Assembly (NCBI RefSeq): GCF_947305955.1
Contig: NZ_CAMZFB010000001.1
Location: 1-64,000 of the forward strand
Length of the DNA: 64,000 nt
Reading direction: 5' to 3'
From: an uncultured Brevundimonas sp.
GTDB lineage: Bacteria; Pseudomonadota; Alphaproteobacteria; Caulobacterales; Caulobacteraceae
Shown here: positions 47,074-56,487 of the stretch, in pieces
Layout of the letters: every line of letters begins with the position of its first letter
Numbering within the stretch: position 1 is the first letter of the stretch
The notes under the pieces: generated by a model
The model's database searches: none
The model's input: only the letters and a program-made list of their open reading frames with translations
What the model was told of the DNA's origin: nothing
Program-made: the position numbers and the translations under genes

Positions 47074-47823
47074 TCAGGCCTGACGGAAGCCGAGAACGTC
47101 CTGCATGTCGTAAAGGCCCGGCTGGCGGTTACGCACCCATGCCGCGGCGGCCACAGCGCCCTTGGCAAATAGGCTGCGGTCGATGGCCGAGTGCGACAGG
47201 CTGAGCACCTCGTCCTCGGACGCGAACATGACGGTGTGCTCGCCAATGATGCCGCCGCCACGGATGGTGGAGAAGCCGATCTTGCCGCTTTCGCGCGGGC
47301 CCTGCACGCCGTCGTAAGGCGCGGTGCGAAGGTCCGACAGGTCGGCACGGCGACCATCGGCAGCCGCCTCGCCCAGCATCAGGGCCGTGCCCGAGGGGCT
47401 GTCGACCTTGCGTCGATGGTGGGCCTCGGTGATCTCGATATCCCAGTCGGTGCCGTCCAGACGCTGGGCCGCGTTGCGGACCAGACCGATCAGCATGTTC
47501 ACGCCCAGCGAGAAGTTGCCGCTTTTGACGATGGCGATCTTTTCGGATGCAGCCTCGATGGCGGCTTCCTGCTCCTCGTTCAGCCCCGTAGAGCCGATAA
47601 CCAGCGCGGGGCCGCCAGCCTCGGCGCAGGCCTTGGCCAATGCCACCGAGGCCTCGGGCGTCGAGAAGTCGATGATGACGTCACAGAGCTTCAGATCGAC
47701 CGTGTCGCCACGATCGAAACGGGCCGCGACCACAACATCCGAACGAGCGTCCAGAACGTTGGAGACAGCGCGGCCCATGCGTCCGCGATAGCCGGAGATT
47801 CCGGCGTGGAAAATATCACTCAC
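47074..47823 (-). CDS. dapB: 4-hydroxy-tetrahydrodipicolinate reductase
   Basis: ISGYRGRMGRAVSNVL, EAHHRRKVDSPSGTAL, ALDRSLFAKGAV-like C-terminus. Confidence 0.95.
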   Translation of the reverse strand: MSDIFHAGISGYRGRMGRAVSNVLDARSDVVVAARFDRGDTVDLKLCDVIIDFSTPEASVALAKACAEAGGPALVIGSTGLNEEQEAAIEAASEKIAIVKSGNFSLGVNMLIGLVRNAAQRLDGTDWDIEITEAHHRRKVDSPSGTALMLGEAAADGRRADLSDLRTAPYDGVQGPRESGKIGFSTIRGGGIIGEHTVMFASEDEVLSLSHSAIDRSLFAKGAVAAAAWVRNRQPGLYDMQDVLGFRQA

Positions 47824-49034
47824 GCAGCGTCTTCTTTCGAGCCGTCGGTTTCACCACCCATAATATCGGCCCAGAAACGTTTGGCCTTGCCCGCGAAGCT
47901 GGTGTTACGGGGGGTTTGTTTTTCGCCGAGCGATGCGGCCAGCTCTTGCAGAAGTTCCTTCTGGCGAGCGGTCAGATCGGTCGGGGTTTCCACGAACAGC
48001 TCGACCACCAGATCGCCGCGCGAACGGCCGTTCAGGTGCGGCATGCCCTTGCCCTTGATGCGGACGGTACGGCCCGTTTGCGAGCCGGCGGGCACATCGA
48101 CCGCCTGCCTGCACGCGCCATCACAGGCCGTCGAGACAAGGCAGGGCGCATCCACAACGCCGCCGAGAGCCGCGACCGTCATCGGGACCGGCACCGTTAC
48201 CAGCAGGTCGAGATTGTCGCGCTCAAACAGTTCGTGCGGCTTCACCGACAGGAAGACGTAAAGGTCACCGCGCGGACCACCGCGCTGTCCGGCCTCGCCC
48301 TCACCCGTCAGGCGGATGCGCGAGCCGTCATCGACACCTGCCGGAATCTTGAGAGACAGGCGACGGGTCTTGCGGACCTGACCCTGACCACGGCACTCGG
48401 GGCACGGGTCGGAAATGGTCTCGCCCGAGCCACCGCAACGCGGGCACGTACGCTCGACTTGGAAAAAGCCGTTGGCCTGACGCACGCGGCCAGCGCCGCC
48501 GCAGGTCGAGCAGATGTCGGGCTTGCTGCCCGCCTTGGCCCCCGAGCCTTCGCACGGCTCGCAGGTCATCATGGTGGGGATGGAGATTTCGACCTCGGCA
48601 CCCTGATAGGCCTGCTCGAGGGTGATCGCCATGTCATAGCGCAGGTCCGAACCGCGACGCGGGCCATGGTTGGCGCGGCCGCCACGGCCACCGCCCATGC
48701 CGAAGGCATCGCCAAAGGCGTCGCCGAAGACCTGACTGAAGATGTCGTTGATATCGTGGAAGCCCGCGCCGCCCTGACCGAACGGATTGCCGCCGCCACC
48801 GGCACCGCCGTTCACGCCAGCGTGGCCAAAGCGGTCGTAAGCGGCACGCTTCTGCTCGTCGGACAGGACCGAATAGGCTTCCGAAATCTCTTTGAACTTG
48901 GCGACAGACTCCTCAGAGCCGCCATTGCGGTCAGGGTGGTGCTGCATCGCCAGCTTGCGATAGGCACTCTTGAGGCCAGGGGCATCGATCGTGCGCTCGA
49001 CCCCGAGGATTTCGTAATAGTCACGTTGCGCCAT
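47820..49034 (-). CDS. dnaJ: chaperone DnaJ
   Basis: J domain YYEILGVERT...HHPDRNGG; four CxxCxGxG zinc motifs. Confidence 0.97.
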   Translation of the reverse strand: MAQRDYYEILGVERTIDAPGLKSAYRKLAMQHHPDRNGGSEESVAKFKEISEAYSVLSDEQKRAAYDRFGHAGVNGGAGGGGNPFGQGGAGFHDINDIFSQVFGDAFGDAFGMGGGRGGRANHGPRRGSDLRYDMAITLEQAYQGAEVEISIPTMMTCEPCEGSGAKAGSKPDICSTCGGAGRVRQANGFFQVERTCPRCGGSGETISDPCPECRGQGQVRKTRRLSLKIPAGVDDGSRIRLTGEGEAGQRGGPRGDLYVFLSVKPHELFERDNLDLLVTVPVPMTVAALGGVVDAPCLVSTACDGACRQAVDVPAGSQTGRTVRIKGKGMPHLNGRSRGDLVVELFVETPTDLTARQKELLQELAASLGEKQTPRNTSFAGKAKRFWADIMGGETDGSKEDAA

Positions 49035-49147
49035 CAGGCGTTCGTCCTCTTACCTTCCCGCCGCCTCGCGAACCTGTTGTCGGCCGTCGAAAGCGGATGA
49101 TCCAGCAGACATTGGTGGCCGGATCGTATGATGCAAGTTCCTAAGCT

Positions 49148-49310
49148 GTCCTCAACCCACTCCGCGGGCAATGGGACGACCTCACCAAGCCGTCCTCAAG
49201 TAGCCCAAAGGGCGGTAGGACAACTTAACAAACCCGTCCTCAACTAGCCCAAAGGGCGATAGGACAACTTAACCAAGCCGTCCTCAAGTAGCCCGAACGG
49301 GCGATAGGAC
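49148..49310. repeat. structured tandem repeat array D (3 units plus degenerate first copy) between dnaK and dnaJ
   Basis: Units 49192-49221, 49236-49265, 49280-49310: GTCC-TCAAGTA-GCCC-(A/G)AA-(C)GGGC-GRTA-GGAC; degenerate 49148-49177; period 44 nt. Confidence 0.9.
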
Positions 49311-49321
49311 AACCTATGAAA

Positions 49322-49351
49322 GACCCCGCCTACCAGCCGGCAAGCGGGGCC
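49322..49351 (-). terminator. intrinsic terminator after dnaK
   Basis: Minus strand CCCCGCTTGCC-GGCTGGTA-GGCGGGG-TCTTTC. Confidence 0.65.
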
Positions 49352-49376
49352 TTCAGTTTACTCAAGCCCCGAGCGA

Positions 49377-51275
49377 TCAGGACTTCTTGTCGGCGTCGTC
49401 CGAGACTTCCTCGAACTCGGCATCGACCACGCCGTCGTCAGCCGGTTGTTCGGCTGCACCGGCGTCGCCCTGTTGGGCGGCGTACATGGCTTCACCCAGC
49501 TTCATCGAGGCTTGGGCCAGTGCGTTGGTCTTTTCACGGATGGCTTCCGGATCGGTGCCGTCCTTGGCCGACTTCAGCTCGTCGATGGCGGTCTGGATGG
49601 CGGTCTTTTCAGCTTCGCCAACCTTGTCGCCGTGCTCCGACAGAGCCTTTTCGGTCGAGTGGATCAGGGCGTCAGCCGAGTTCACGGCTTCGACCAGTTC
49701 CTTGCGGGCCTTGTCCGCCGCAGCATTGGCTTCGGCTTCCTTGACCATCTTCTCGATGTCGTCATCCGACAGGCCACCGTTGGCCTGAATGCGGATCGAG
49801 TGTTCCTTGTTCGTTGCCTTGTCCTTGGCCGTGACGTGCACGATGCCGTTGGCGTCGATGTCGAAGGCGACCTCGATCTGCGGCATGCCGCGCGGTGCCG
49901 GCGGAATGCCCATCAGGTCGAACTGACCCAGCAGCTTGTTGTCCGCAGCCATCGGGCGCTCGCCCTGGAACACGCGGATGGTCACAGCCGACTGGTTGTC
50001 CTCGGCGGTCGAGAAGACCTGGGCCTTCTTGGTCGGGATGGTGGTGTTGCGCTCGATCAGCGGGGTGAACACACCGCCCAGGGTCTCGATGCCGAGGGTC
50101 AGCGGGGTCACATCCAGCAGCAGCACGTCCTTGACGTCGCCTTGCAGAACGCCAGCTTGAACAGCAGCGCCCAGAGCCACGACTTCGTCAGGGTTCACGC
50201 CCTTGTGCGGTTCCTTGCCGAAGTATTTCTTCACGGCTTCCTGAACGGCGGGCATGCGGGTCATACCACCGACCAGAACCACTTCGTCGATGTCCGAAGC
50301 CTTCAGGCCGGCGTCGGCCAGAGCCTTCTTGCACGGCTCGATGGTGCGGGCGATCAGGTCTTCGACCAGAGCTTCCAGCTTGGCGCGCGACAGCTTGATG
50401 TTCAGGTGCAGCGGGCCCGAAGCGTTCATGGTGATGAACGGCAGGTTGACCTCGTACTGCGTGGTCGAGGACAGTTCCTTCTTGGCCTTTTCGGCCTCTT
50501 CCTTCAGGCGCTGCAGAGCGAGCTTGTCCTGACGCAGGTCGACGCCCTGCTCCTTCTTGAACTCGTCGGCGAGGTAGTCGACCAGACGCAGGTCGAAGTC
50601 TTCACCGCCGAGGAAGGTGTCGCCGTTGGTCGACTTCACTTCGAACACGCCGTCGCCGATCTCGAGGATCGAGACGTCGAAGGTACCACCGCCGAGGTCG
50701 TAAACGGCGATCTTCTGACCGTCGTTCTTGTCGAGGCCATAGGCCAGAGCGGCAGCGGTCGGCTCGTTGATGATACGCAGGACTTCGAGGCCAGCGATCT
50801 TGCCGGCGTCCTTGGTGGCCTGACGCTGGGCGTCGTTGAAGTAGGCCGGAACCGTGATGACGGCCTGGGTGACGGTTTCACCCAGATAAGCCTCGGCGGC
50901 CTCCTTCATCTTGGTCAGGGTGTAGGCCGAAACCTGTTGCGGCGAGTAGTCCTTGCCGTGGGCCTTGACCCAGGCGTCGCCGTTCGGGCCCTTGGTGATT
51001 TCAAAGGGCACCATGCCCTTGTCCTTGGCCACCACCGGATCGTCGAAATTGCGGCCGATCAGGCGCTTGATCGCGAAGAAGGTGTTGGCCGGGTTGGTCA
51101 CAGCCTGACGCTTGGCAGGCTGACCCACCAGAACTTCACCGCCGTCCTGGATCGCGACCACCGACGGGGTGGTGCGAGCGCCTTCGGCGTTTTCGATGAC
51201 CTTGGGGTTGGTGCCGTCCATGACGGCGACGCACGAGTTGGTGGTGCCGAGGTCGATGCCGATAATCTTGGCCAT
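49377..51275 (-). CDS. dnaK: chaperone DnaK
   Basis: [21 protein letters not shown]; canonical Hsp70 motifs throughout. Confidence 0.98.
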   Translation of the reverse strand: MAKIIGIDLGTTNSCVAVMDGTNPKVIENAEGARTTPSVVAIQDGGEVLVGQPAKRQAVTNPANTFFAIKRLIGRNFDDPVVAKDKGMVPFEITKGPNGDAWVKAHGKDYSPQQVSAYTLTKMKEAAEAYLGETVTQAVITVPAYFNDAQRQATKDAGKIAGLEVLRIINEPTAAALAYGLDKNDGQKIAVYDLGGGTFDVSILEIGDGVFEVKSTNGDTFLGGEDFDLRLVDYLADEFKKEQGVDLRQDKLALQRLKEEAEKAKKELSSTTQYEVNLPFITMNASGPLHLNIKLSRAKLEALVEDLIARTIEPCKKALADAGLKASDIDEVVLVGGMTRMPAVQEAVKKYFGKEPHKGVNPDEVVALGAAVQAGVLQGDVKDVLLLDVTPLTLGIETLGGVFTPLIERNTTIPTKKAQVFSTAEDNQSAVTIRVFQGERPMAADNKLLGQFDLMGIPPAPRGMPQIEVAFDIDANGIVHVTAKDKATNKEHSIRIQANGGLSDDDIEKMVKEAEANAAADKARKELVEAVNSADALIHSTEKALSEHGDKVGEAEKTAIQTAIDELKSAKDGTDPEAIREKTNALAQASMKLGEAMYAAQQGDAGAAEQPADDGVVDAEFEEVSDDADKKS

Positions 51276-51525
51276 GGCCTTGTCTATTTCACTCCTTGCG
51301 GCGGGCGATGCGGCGGCCTTTAAAAGCGCCGCGCTTGACCGCCCCCAGTTGGGCTTGAGACGCCTCACCGGCAAGGCCGGATCAGCAGGTTAATTCCGAT
51401 TGGCCGTCTGCGTCGTGAACCCACGACCGCAACGTAACCGTTCGCAGTCGGATATGGGAAAGTCCCTAGCGGCTGCAAGGGCTTCTGGTGCAATGAATCC
51501 GATTTATGTGGCCACAGGGGCCAAA

Positions 51526-52212
51526 CCCATGGACCGATGGCCTGAGGATCGCCAATCTGGGGCGGAAATGCCCCCCGACCATGACGAGATATTACGCCTG
51601 CCCGCCCCTGTTCCGACAGGGCTGGATGGCTTTGTCCTGTGGCCACAGGCGATAACGATTGATCAACAAAATCAGATTGTTGATCAGTTACGCGAGATTG
51701 TGAGAGTTGCGCCGCTCTATCAGCCCGTCACGCCGGGCGGGCGGCCTTTTTCTGTCCGGATGACCAACTGTGGCCCCCTAGGGTGGGTATCGGATCGAAA
51801 CGGCTATCGATATCAGCCCCACCATCCCGTCACGGGCCAGCCATGGCCGGACATCCCGCCCCTATTGCTGGCGCTTTGGGCACAGGCGACGAACCACGGC
51901 CCGCCGCCGGATGCCTGTCTTATCAACTTTTATGATGCGGATGCCCGTATGGGTTTGCATCAGGACAAGGACGAGCAGGATTTCGCGGCCCCCGTCCTGT
52001 CCGTCTCACTGGGCGACACAGCCGTTTTCCGGTTTGGGCACGCAGACGGTGGATCAACGCGCTCGGTCAAGCTAGCGTCGGGCGATGTCTGTATGCTGTC
52101 CGGTCCGGCGCGACTGGCGCGCCATGGCGTCGACAGGATTTTATCGGGAACGTCCCGCCTGCTTCCATCCGGTGGGCGGATCAATCTGACTTTACGACGC
52201 GCCGTCAAATGA
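51526..52212 (+). CDS. alkB: AlkB-type Fe(II)/2-oxoglutarate dioxygenase (start uncertain; ORF opens at 51400)
   Basis: CLINFYDADARMGLHQDKDEQDFAAPVLSVSLGDTAVFRFG ... GDVCMLSGPARLARHGVDRIL ... GRINLTLRR. Confidence 0.9.
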   Translation, partial: PMDRWPEDRQSGAEMPPDHDEILRLPAPVPTGLDGFVLWPQAITIDQQNQIVDQLREIVRVAPLYQPVTPGGRPFSVRMTNCGPLGWVSDRNGYRYQPHHPVTGQPWPDIPPLLLALWAQATNHGPPPDACLINFYDADARMGLHQDKDEQDFAAPVLSVSLGDTAVFRFGHADGGSTRSVKLASGDVCMLSGPARLARHGVDRILSGTSRLLPSGGRINLTLRRAVK

Positions 52213-52269
52213 TCTGGCGGCACAAGCACTTAATGTTTCACATGAAACGATAGACGAGGAAGTCGCCGA

Positions 52270-53178
52270 ATGCCCAGCATCACCACGCCCGACGGCCTTT
52301 CGCCCGATCAGAGCGCCCCGACCCGCCGCACCCTTGGCAAGCTGGCCGCCGGAGGCGCGGCCTTTGCCGCCTATGCCCCCGCCGCACTGGGACAGGATGC
52401 GGTTCCGGTTCACACATCGGATGAAGGGCTGGTAACGGGCGATATCTCCTATCCGTCGGCGGACGGGTTCGACCTCCCCGCCTATATCGCCCGCCCGGTA
52501 GGCGACGGCCCCTTCCCCGTCATCGTGGTGGTGTCGGAAATCTTCGGCCTGCACGAATACATCCGCGATGTCTGCCGCCGCGTGGCCCGTGCGGGCTATG
52601 TCGCCATCGCGCCCGCCTTCTTCGTGCGCGTGGCCGATCCGGCTCCGCTGAGCGACTTTCAGGAGATCATCGCCATCGTCAATCAGGCCAGCTATCCGCA
52701 GGTCATGGGCGATCTGAAAGCGACCCTGAACTGGGCCAAGGACCAAGCCTTTGCCGACAACGCCCGTGCGGGCATCACCGGCTTCTGCTGGGGCGGAAAG
52801 GTGGTGTGGCAGGCCTGCGCCCACCCTGATCTGAACTTCCGCGCCGGTGTGGCGTGGTACGGGCGCGTGGCCCCTGCCGCCAACGCCACCCCCGAACAAA
52901 TCGAGGCGGGTAAGCCGTGGCCCATCGAACTGGCCGCCGCCCTGCCCGTGCCGGTCATCGGCCTTTATGGCGATCAGGACAGCGGCATCCCCAATGACAG
53001 TGTGGCCGCCATGAACGAGGCCCTGTCCGCTGCCGACCGCACCGACAGCCGCATCACCCTGTTCGAAGGGGCGCAGCACGGTTTCCACGCCGATTACCGC
53101 CCCATGTTCCATCCGCAGCATGCCGCCGAGGGCGAGCGCCGGATGTTCGAGCATTTCGCGAACTTCGTGAAAGCCTGA
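52270..53178 (+). CDS. dienelactone hydrolase family protein
   Basis: VIVVVSEIFGLHEYIRDVCRRVARAGYVAIAP; GFCWGGKVVW; HGFHADYRP; twin-Arg-like N-terminus TRRTLGKLAAGGAAFAAYAPAALGQD. Confidence 0.92.
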   Translation: MPSITTPDGLSPDQSAPTRRTLGKLAAGGAAFAAYAPAALGQDAVPVHTSDEGLVTGDISYPSADGFDLPAYIARPVGDGPFPVIVVVSEIFGLHEYIRDVCRRVARAGYVAIAPAFFVRVADPAPLSDFQEIIAIVNQASYPQVMGDLKATLNWAKDQAFADNARAGITGFCWGGKVVWQACAHPDLNFRAGVAWYGRVAPAANATPEQIEAGKPWPIELAAALPVPVIGLYGDQDSGIPNDSVAAMNEALSAADRTDSRITLFEGAQHGFHADYRPMFHPQHAAEGERRMFEHFANFVKA

Positions 53179-53183
53179 CAAAG

Positions 53184-53217
53184 AAAAACCCGCCGTCCAT
53201 CAGGGCGGCGGGTTTTT
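53184..53217. terminator. bidirectional intrinsic terminator
   Basis: AAAAA-CCCGCCGTCC-ATCA-GGGCGGCGGG-TTTTT. Confidence 0.85.
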
Positions 53218-53239
53218 GCTTTTATACAGCTTCGGCCAA

Positions 53240-53860
53240 TCAGGCCTTTTCGTCCAGATTGTCGCCGGTACGCGGCGCATCGGCATAGGCACCGCCCGCC
53301 GCCGGACCCGAGCCCTTGGCCGCCACGACGACCATGGCCGCGCGGACCGTACGGTCGAACAGCGAATAACCCGGCTGCAGGGTCTGGATGACCTGACCGC
53401 CCTGAACCGTATCGGACGGCTGTTCCATCATGGCCTGATGGAAGTTGGGGTCGAACGGCTCACCCGCTTCGGGCGCGACCTTCTTCAGGCCGTTAGCTTC
53501 AAAGGCCGACAGCAGCGACTTCTGAACCAGTTCCAGACCGGTCACGAGGCTGGCGGTCGCACCTTCGGCATCCTTGGGCGCGGCCTGCAGAGCGCGCTCG
53601 AGGCTGTCGGCAACACCCAGCAGATCCTTGGAGAAGCGCTGGATCGCATAGGCGCGCGCATCGTTCAGCTGGGTCTCGGCACGGCGCTTGGTGTTCTCGG
53701 CCTCGGCGGCGGCACGCAGGGCGCGGTCGCGCCACTGGTCACGTTCCTCGATCAGGGCGTCGAGCGCGGCCATGCCCGCATCCTCGGTGCCCTCGGCGTC
53801 GATACCGTCGTGGATGTCCTGCTCGAGTTGGTCCCGGGTCTCTTCGTTATTGTCCGTCAC
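53240..53860 (-). CDS. grpE: nucleotide exchange factor GrpE
   Basis: [46 protein letters not shown] ... [11 protein letters not shown]; probable GTG start at 53860. Confidence 0.93.
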   Translation of the reverse strand: MTDNNEETRDQLEQDIHDGIDAEGTEDAGMAALDALIEERDQWRDRALRAAAEAENTKRRAETQLNDARAYAIQRFSKDLLGVADSLERALQAAPKDAEGATASLVTGLELVQKSLLSAFEANGLKKVAPEAGEPFDPNFHQAMMEQPSDTVQGGQVIQTLQPGYSLFDRTVRAAMVVVAAKGSGPAAGGAYADAPRTGDNLDEKA

Positions 53861-54941
53861 GTTCCTGTCCGTCCAGAATACGGCCCAGCACCCGGGCGGT
53901 ATAATCCACCAGCGGGATGACACGGGCATAGTTCAGTCTTGCGGGTCCTATCACGCCGATGGCGCCAAGGACACGTTGTCTGCCTGACATATAGGGTGCC
54001 GCGATGACTGCGGAACCCGATAATGAAAATAGTCTTGTTTCCGCGCCGATATAGATGCGCACACCCTGCGCGGCCCCGACGTCGTCCAGAAGGCCGATCA
54101 GCTGTTCCTTCTGTTCCATGTCGTCGAACAGCACGCGCACGCGGTCCAGATCCTCGGCGGCGCTGGCATCCTGCAACAGGTTGCCGCGCCCGCGCACGAT
54201 CAGGCTGCGATCACGCTCGCCCTGCCCTGTCCATGCGGCCAGTCCCTGTTCGACCAGACGGGCGGCGGCCTCGTCCAGCTCGCGCTTGGCGACCTCCAGT
54301 TCGGCCTGCATTTCCTGACGGGCATCCGACAGGGCACGGCCCCGCAGCCGCTGGCTGAGGAAGTTGGACGCTTCCTGAAGCGTGGCGGGGGTGACACCCG
54401 CGCTCAGGTTCATGATGCGGTTCTCGACCGTGCCATCATCGGCCACCAGCACGGCCAGCGCCTGATCCGGGCCCAGTTTGACGAACTCGACATGGCGCAC
54501 GCCCGCATCGCTGACGGGGCTGGCGACAATGCCCGCCCCGCCCGCAAGGCCGGACAACAGGGCCGAGGCCGCCTCCAGCGCCTCTTCTACGTTGGCCCCG
54601 CGCCCGCCCGCGCCCATACCGCCCAGACGAGCGTCGATCTCGCGGCGCTCCTCCTGTCCGAGGTCCCCGACCTCCAGCAGGCCGTCCACGAACAGGCGCA
54701 GGCCCGCATGGGTCGGAGCCCTGCCCGCCGAGGTGTGCGGCGACAGGAGCAGACCCGCTGCCGTCAGTTGCTGCATGGTGTTGCGGATGGAGGCCGAGGA
54801 CAGCTGCACCCCGCCCTTCTGGATGGTGTGCGAGCCGACCGGCTCTCCGGTTTCAAGATAGGTCTCGACCACACGGCGGAAAATATCGCGTGCGCGGCTG
54901 TCCAGTGTCGCGAGACCCGGCGAGGGATGAAGCAGGCTCAT
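53847..54941 (-). CDS. hrcA: heat-inducible transcription repressor HrcA
   Basis: [25 protein letters not shown] ... [42 protein letters not shown]. Confidence 0.95.
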   Translation of the reverse strand: MSLLHPSPGLATLDSRARDIFRRVVETYLETGEPVGSHTIQKGGVQLSSASIRNTMQQLTAAGLLLSPHTSAGRAPTHAGLRLFVDGLLEVGDLGQEERREIDARLGGMGAGGRGANVEEALEAASALLSGLAGGAGIVASPVSDAGVRHVEFVKLGPDQALAVLVADDGTVENRIMNLSAGVTPATLQEASNFLSQRLRGRALSDARQEMQAELEVAKRELDEAAARLVEQGLAAWTGQGERDRSLIVRGRGNLLQDASAAEDLDRVRVLFDDMEQKEQLIGLLDDVGAAQGVRIYIGAETRLFSLSGSAVIAAPYMSGRQRVLGAIGVIGPARLNYARVIPLVDYTARVLGRILDGQERDGQ

Positions 54942-55057
54942 CGTCTGGTGACCTTGAAAACTCTCGCCGCACGCATGGACGCGCGGCGTCTTATTCAGGA
55001 TAAGCAGTCAACTGCGCCGTGCAAGTCACGGCGACCCCACTTTCCCGAGGTATTGCC

Positions 55058-55777
55058 ATGCGTCCATCCGAGCGCACCCCCGATCAAATGCGCGCCGTCA
55101 CCATCGAGACGGGCGTCACCCGCTATGCCGAAGGCTCGTGCATGGTCAGCTTTGGCCACACCAAGGTGCTGGTCACCGCCTCGGTCGAGGAAAAGGTGCC
55201 GGGCTGGATGCGTAACACCGGCAAGGGCTGGGTGACGGCTGAATACGGCATGCTGCCGCGCGCCACCCACACCCGTGGCCGCCGTGAAGCCGCCGCAGGC
55301 AAGCAATCGGGCCGCACGCAGGAAATCCAGCGCCTGATCGGCCGCTCGCTGCGCGCCGTGGTCGATCTGGAAGCTCTGGGCGAGCGTCAGGTGGTCGTGG
55401 ACTGCGACGTCATCCAGGCCGACGGCGGCACCCGCACCGCCTCCATCACCGGCGCATGGGTGGCCATGGCCATCGCCTTGAAGAAGATGGTCGAGGCCGG
55501 TGCCCTGACCAAGAGCCCGATCCTTGATCAGGTCGCCGCTGTCTCGTGCGGCATCTTTAACGACGTGGCCGTTCTGGACCTCGACTACGACGAGGATTCC
55601 ACCGCCGAGGCCGACAGCAACTATGTCCTGACCGGCGACGGCAACATCGTCGAAATCCAGGCCACCGGCGAAAAGCGCGGCTTCAGCCGTGCCGAGTTCG
55701 ACCAACTGTTCGCTCTGGCCGAAAAGGGCTGCACCGAACTGTTCGCCATCCAGAAGGCCGCCGTCGACGCGGCCTAA
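55058..55777 (+). CDS. rph: ribonuclease PH
   Basis: [50 protein letters not shown]. Confidence 0.96.
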   Translation: MRPSERTPDQMRAVTIETGVTRYAEGSCMVSFGHTKVLVTASVEEKVPGWMRNTGKGWVTAEYGMLPRATHTRGRREAAAGKQSGRTQEIQRLIGRSLRAVVDLEALGERQVVVDCDVIQADGGTRTASITGAWVAMAIALKKMVEAGALTKSPILDQVAAVSCGIFNDVAVLDLDYDEDSTAEADSNYVLTGDGNIVEIQATGEKRGFSRAEFDQLFALAEKGCTELFAIQKAAVDAA

Positions 55778-55832
55778 GGCGGAACTGGCGATATGGCTGG
55801 GGCTTATCTTTCTGAACAAGGAAGGAAGCCCC

Positions 55833-56213
55833 ATGCCCCGTCAAGCCATCGCCCTTGTGTCGACGAGCCTGTTCGCGCTGATACTCAGTGCCTGCGACGC
55901 CCGCCCGTCTGACCCCGTCCCTACCCCTACAGTCCCACCGACAACGCCCGCCGCCGCCGCCGCCGAAACGACAGCCGCCATCCAGTCCGGCAGTTTGTCA
56001 CCGCAGGGCCAGCCACTCGAAAAACCGGTCACCTGTCGCGAAGAGATCGGAGACGCCGCTGCACAGGCGCTGGTGCGTCGCTGCATTGCCGTAAGCCCCG
56101 CGACACGACCGCCGTGCAACGTCGCCAATCCCTGCCAGATGATCGAGGACGAGATTAAACGCGGCTGCGACTTCTTCGGCCCCAACGAAAAACCCGCCGA
56201 GTGCACGAGCTGA
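55833..56213 (+). CDS. hypothetical lipoprotein
   Basis: Lipobox LILSACDA; Cys-rich C-terminus; GGAAGG RBS. Confidence 0.75.
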   Translation: MPRQAIALVSTSLFALILSACDARPSDPVPTPTVPPTTPAAAAAETTAAIQSGSLSPQGQPLEKPVTCREEIGDAAAQALVRRCIAVSPATRPPCNVANPCQMIEDEIKRGCDFFGPNEKPAECTS

Positions 56214-56215
56214 AA

Positions 56216-56397
56216 TGCGCTCAAGTCGTGAGGGACCGCGCCACGAACGTAGCGCACTAATAACGCGCTCAAGTCGTGAGTGACCGTGTCACGAACGTAG
56301 CGCACTAATAACGCGCTCAAGTCGTGAGTGACCGTGTCACGAACGTAGCGCACTAATAACGCGCTCAAGAGTGAGTGACCGCGTCGCGAACGTAGCA
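56216..56397. repeat. structured tandem repeat array E (3 units plus degenerate fourth)
   Basis: Units 56217-56255, 56265-56303, 56313-56351, degenerate 56361-56396: GCGC-TCAAG-TCGTGA...TCACGA-ACG-TA-GCGC; period exactly 48 nt. Confidence 0.9.
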
Positions 56398-56431
56398 CCC
56401 GACAGAAGGCAAAGCCTTTTGTCGCTCGATC

Positions 56432-56473
56432 AAAAAACCCCGCCGGACGAAGTCCGACGGGGTTCTTTTTGAT
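56432..56473. terminator. bidirectional intrinsic terminator (pnp)
   Basis: AAAAA-ACCCCGCCGGAC-GAA-GTCCGACGGGGT-TCTTTTT. Confidence 0.85.
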
Positions 56474-56487
56474 CAAAAGATCAACTC

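Noticed and set aside
54942-55057. CIRCE element upstream of hrcA
   Set aside because: No TTAGCACTC-N9-GAGTGCTAA match; only a short CTTAT-CCTGA-ATAAG palindrome was seen.
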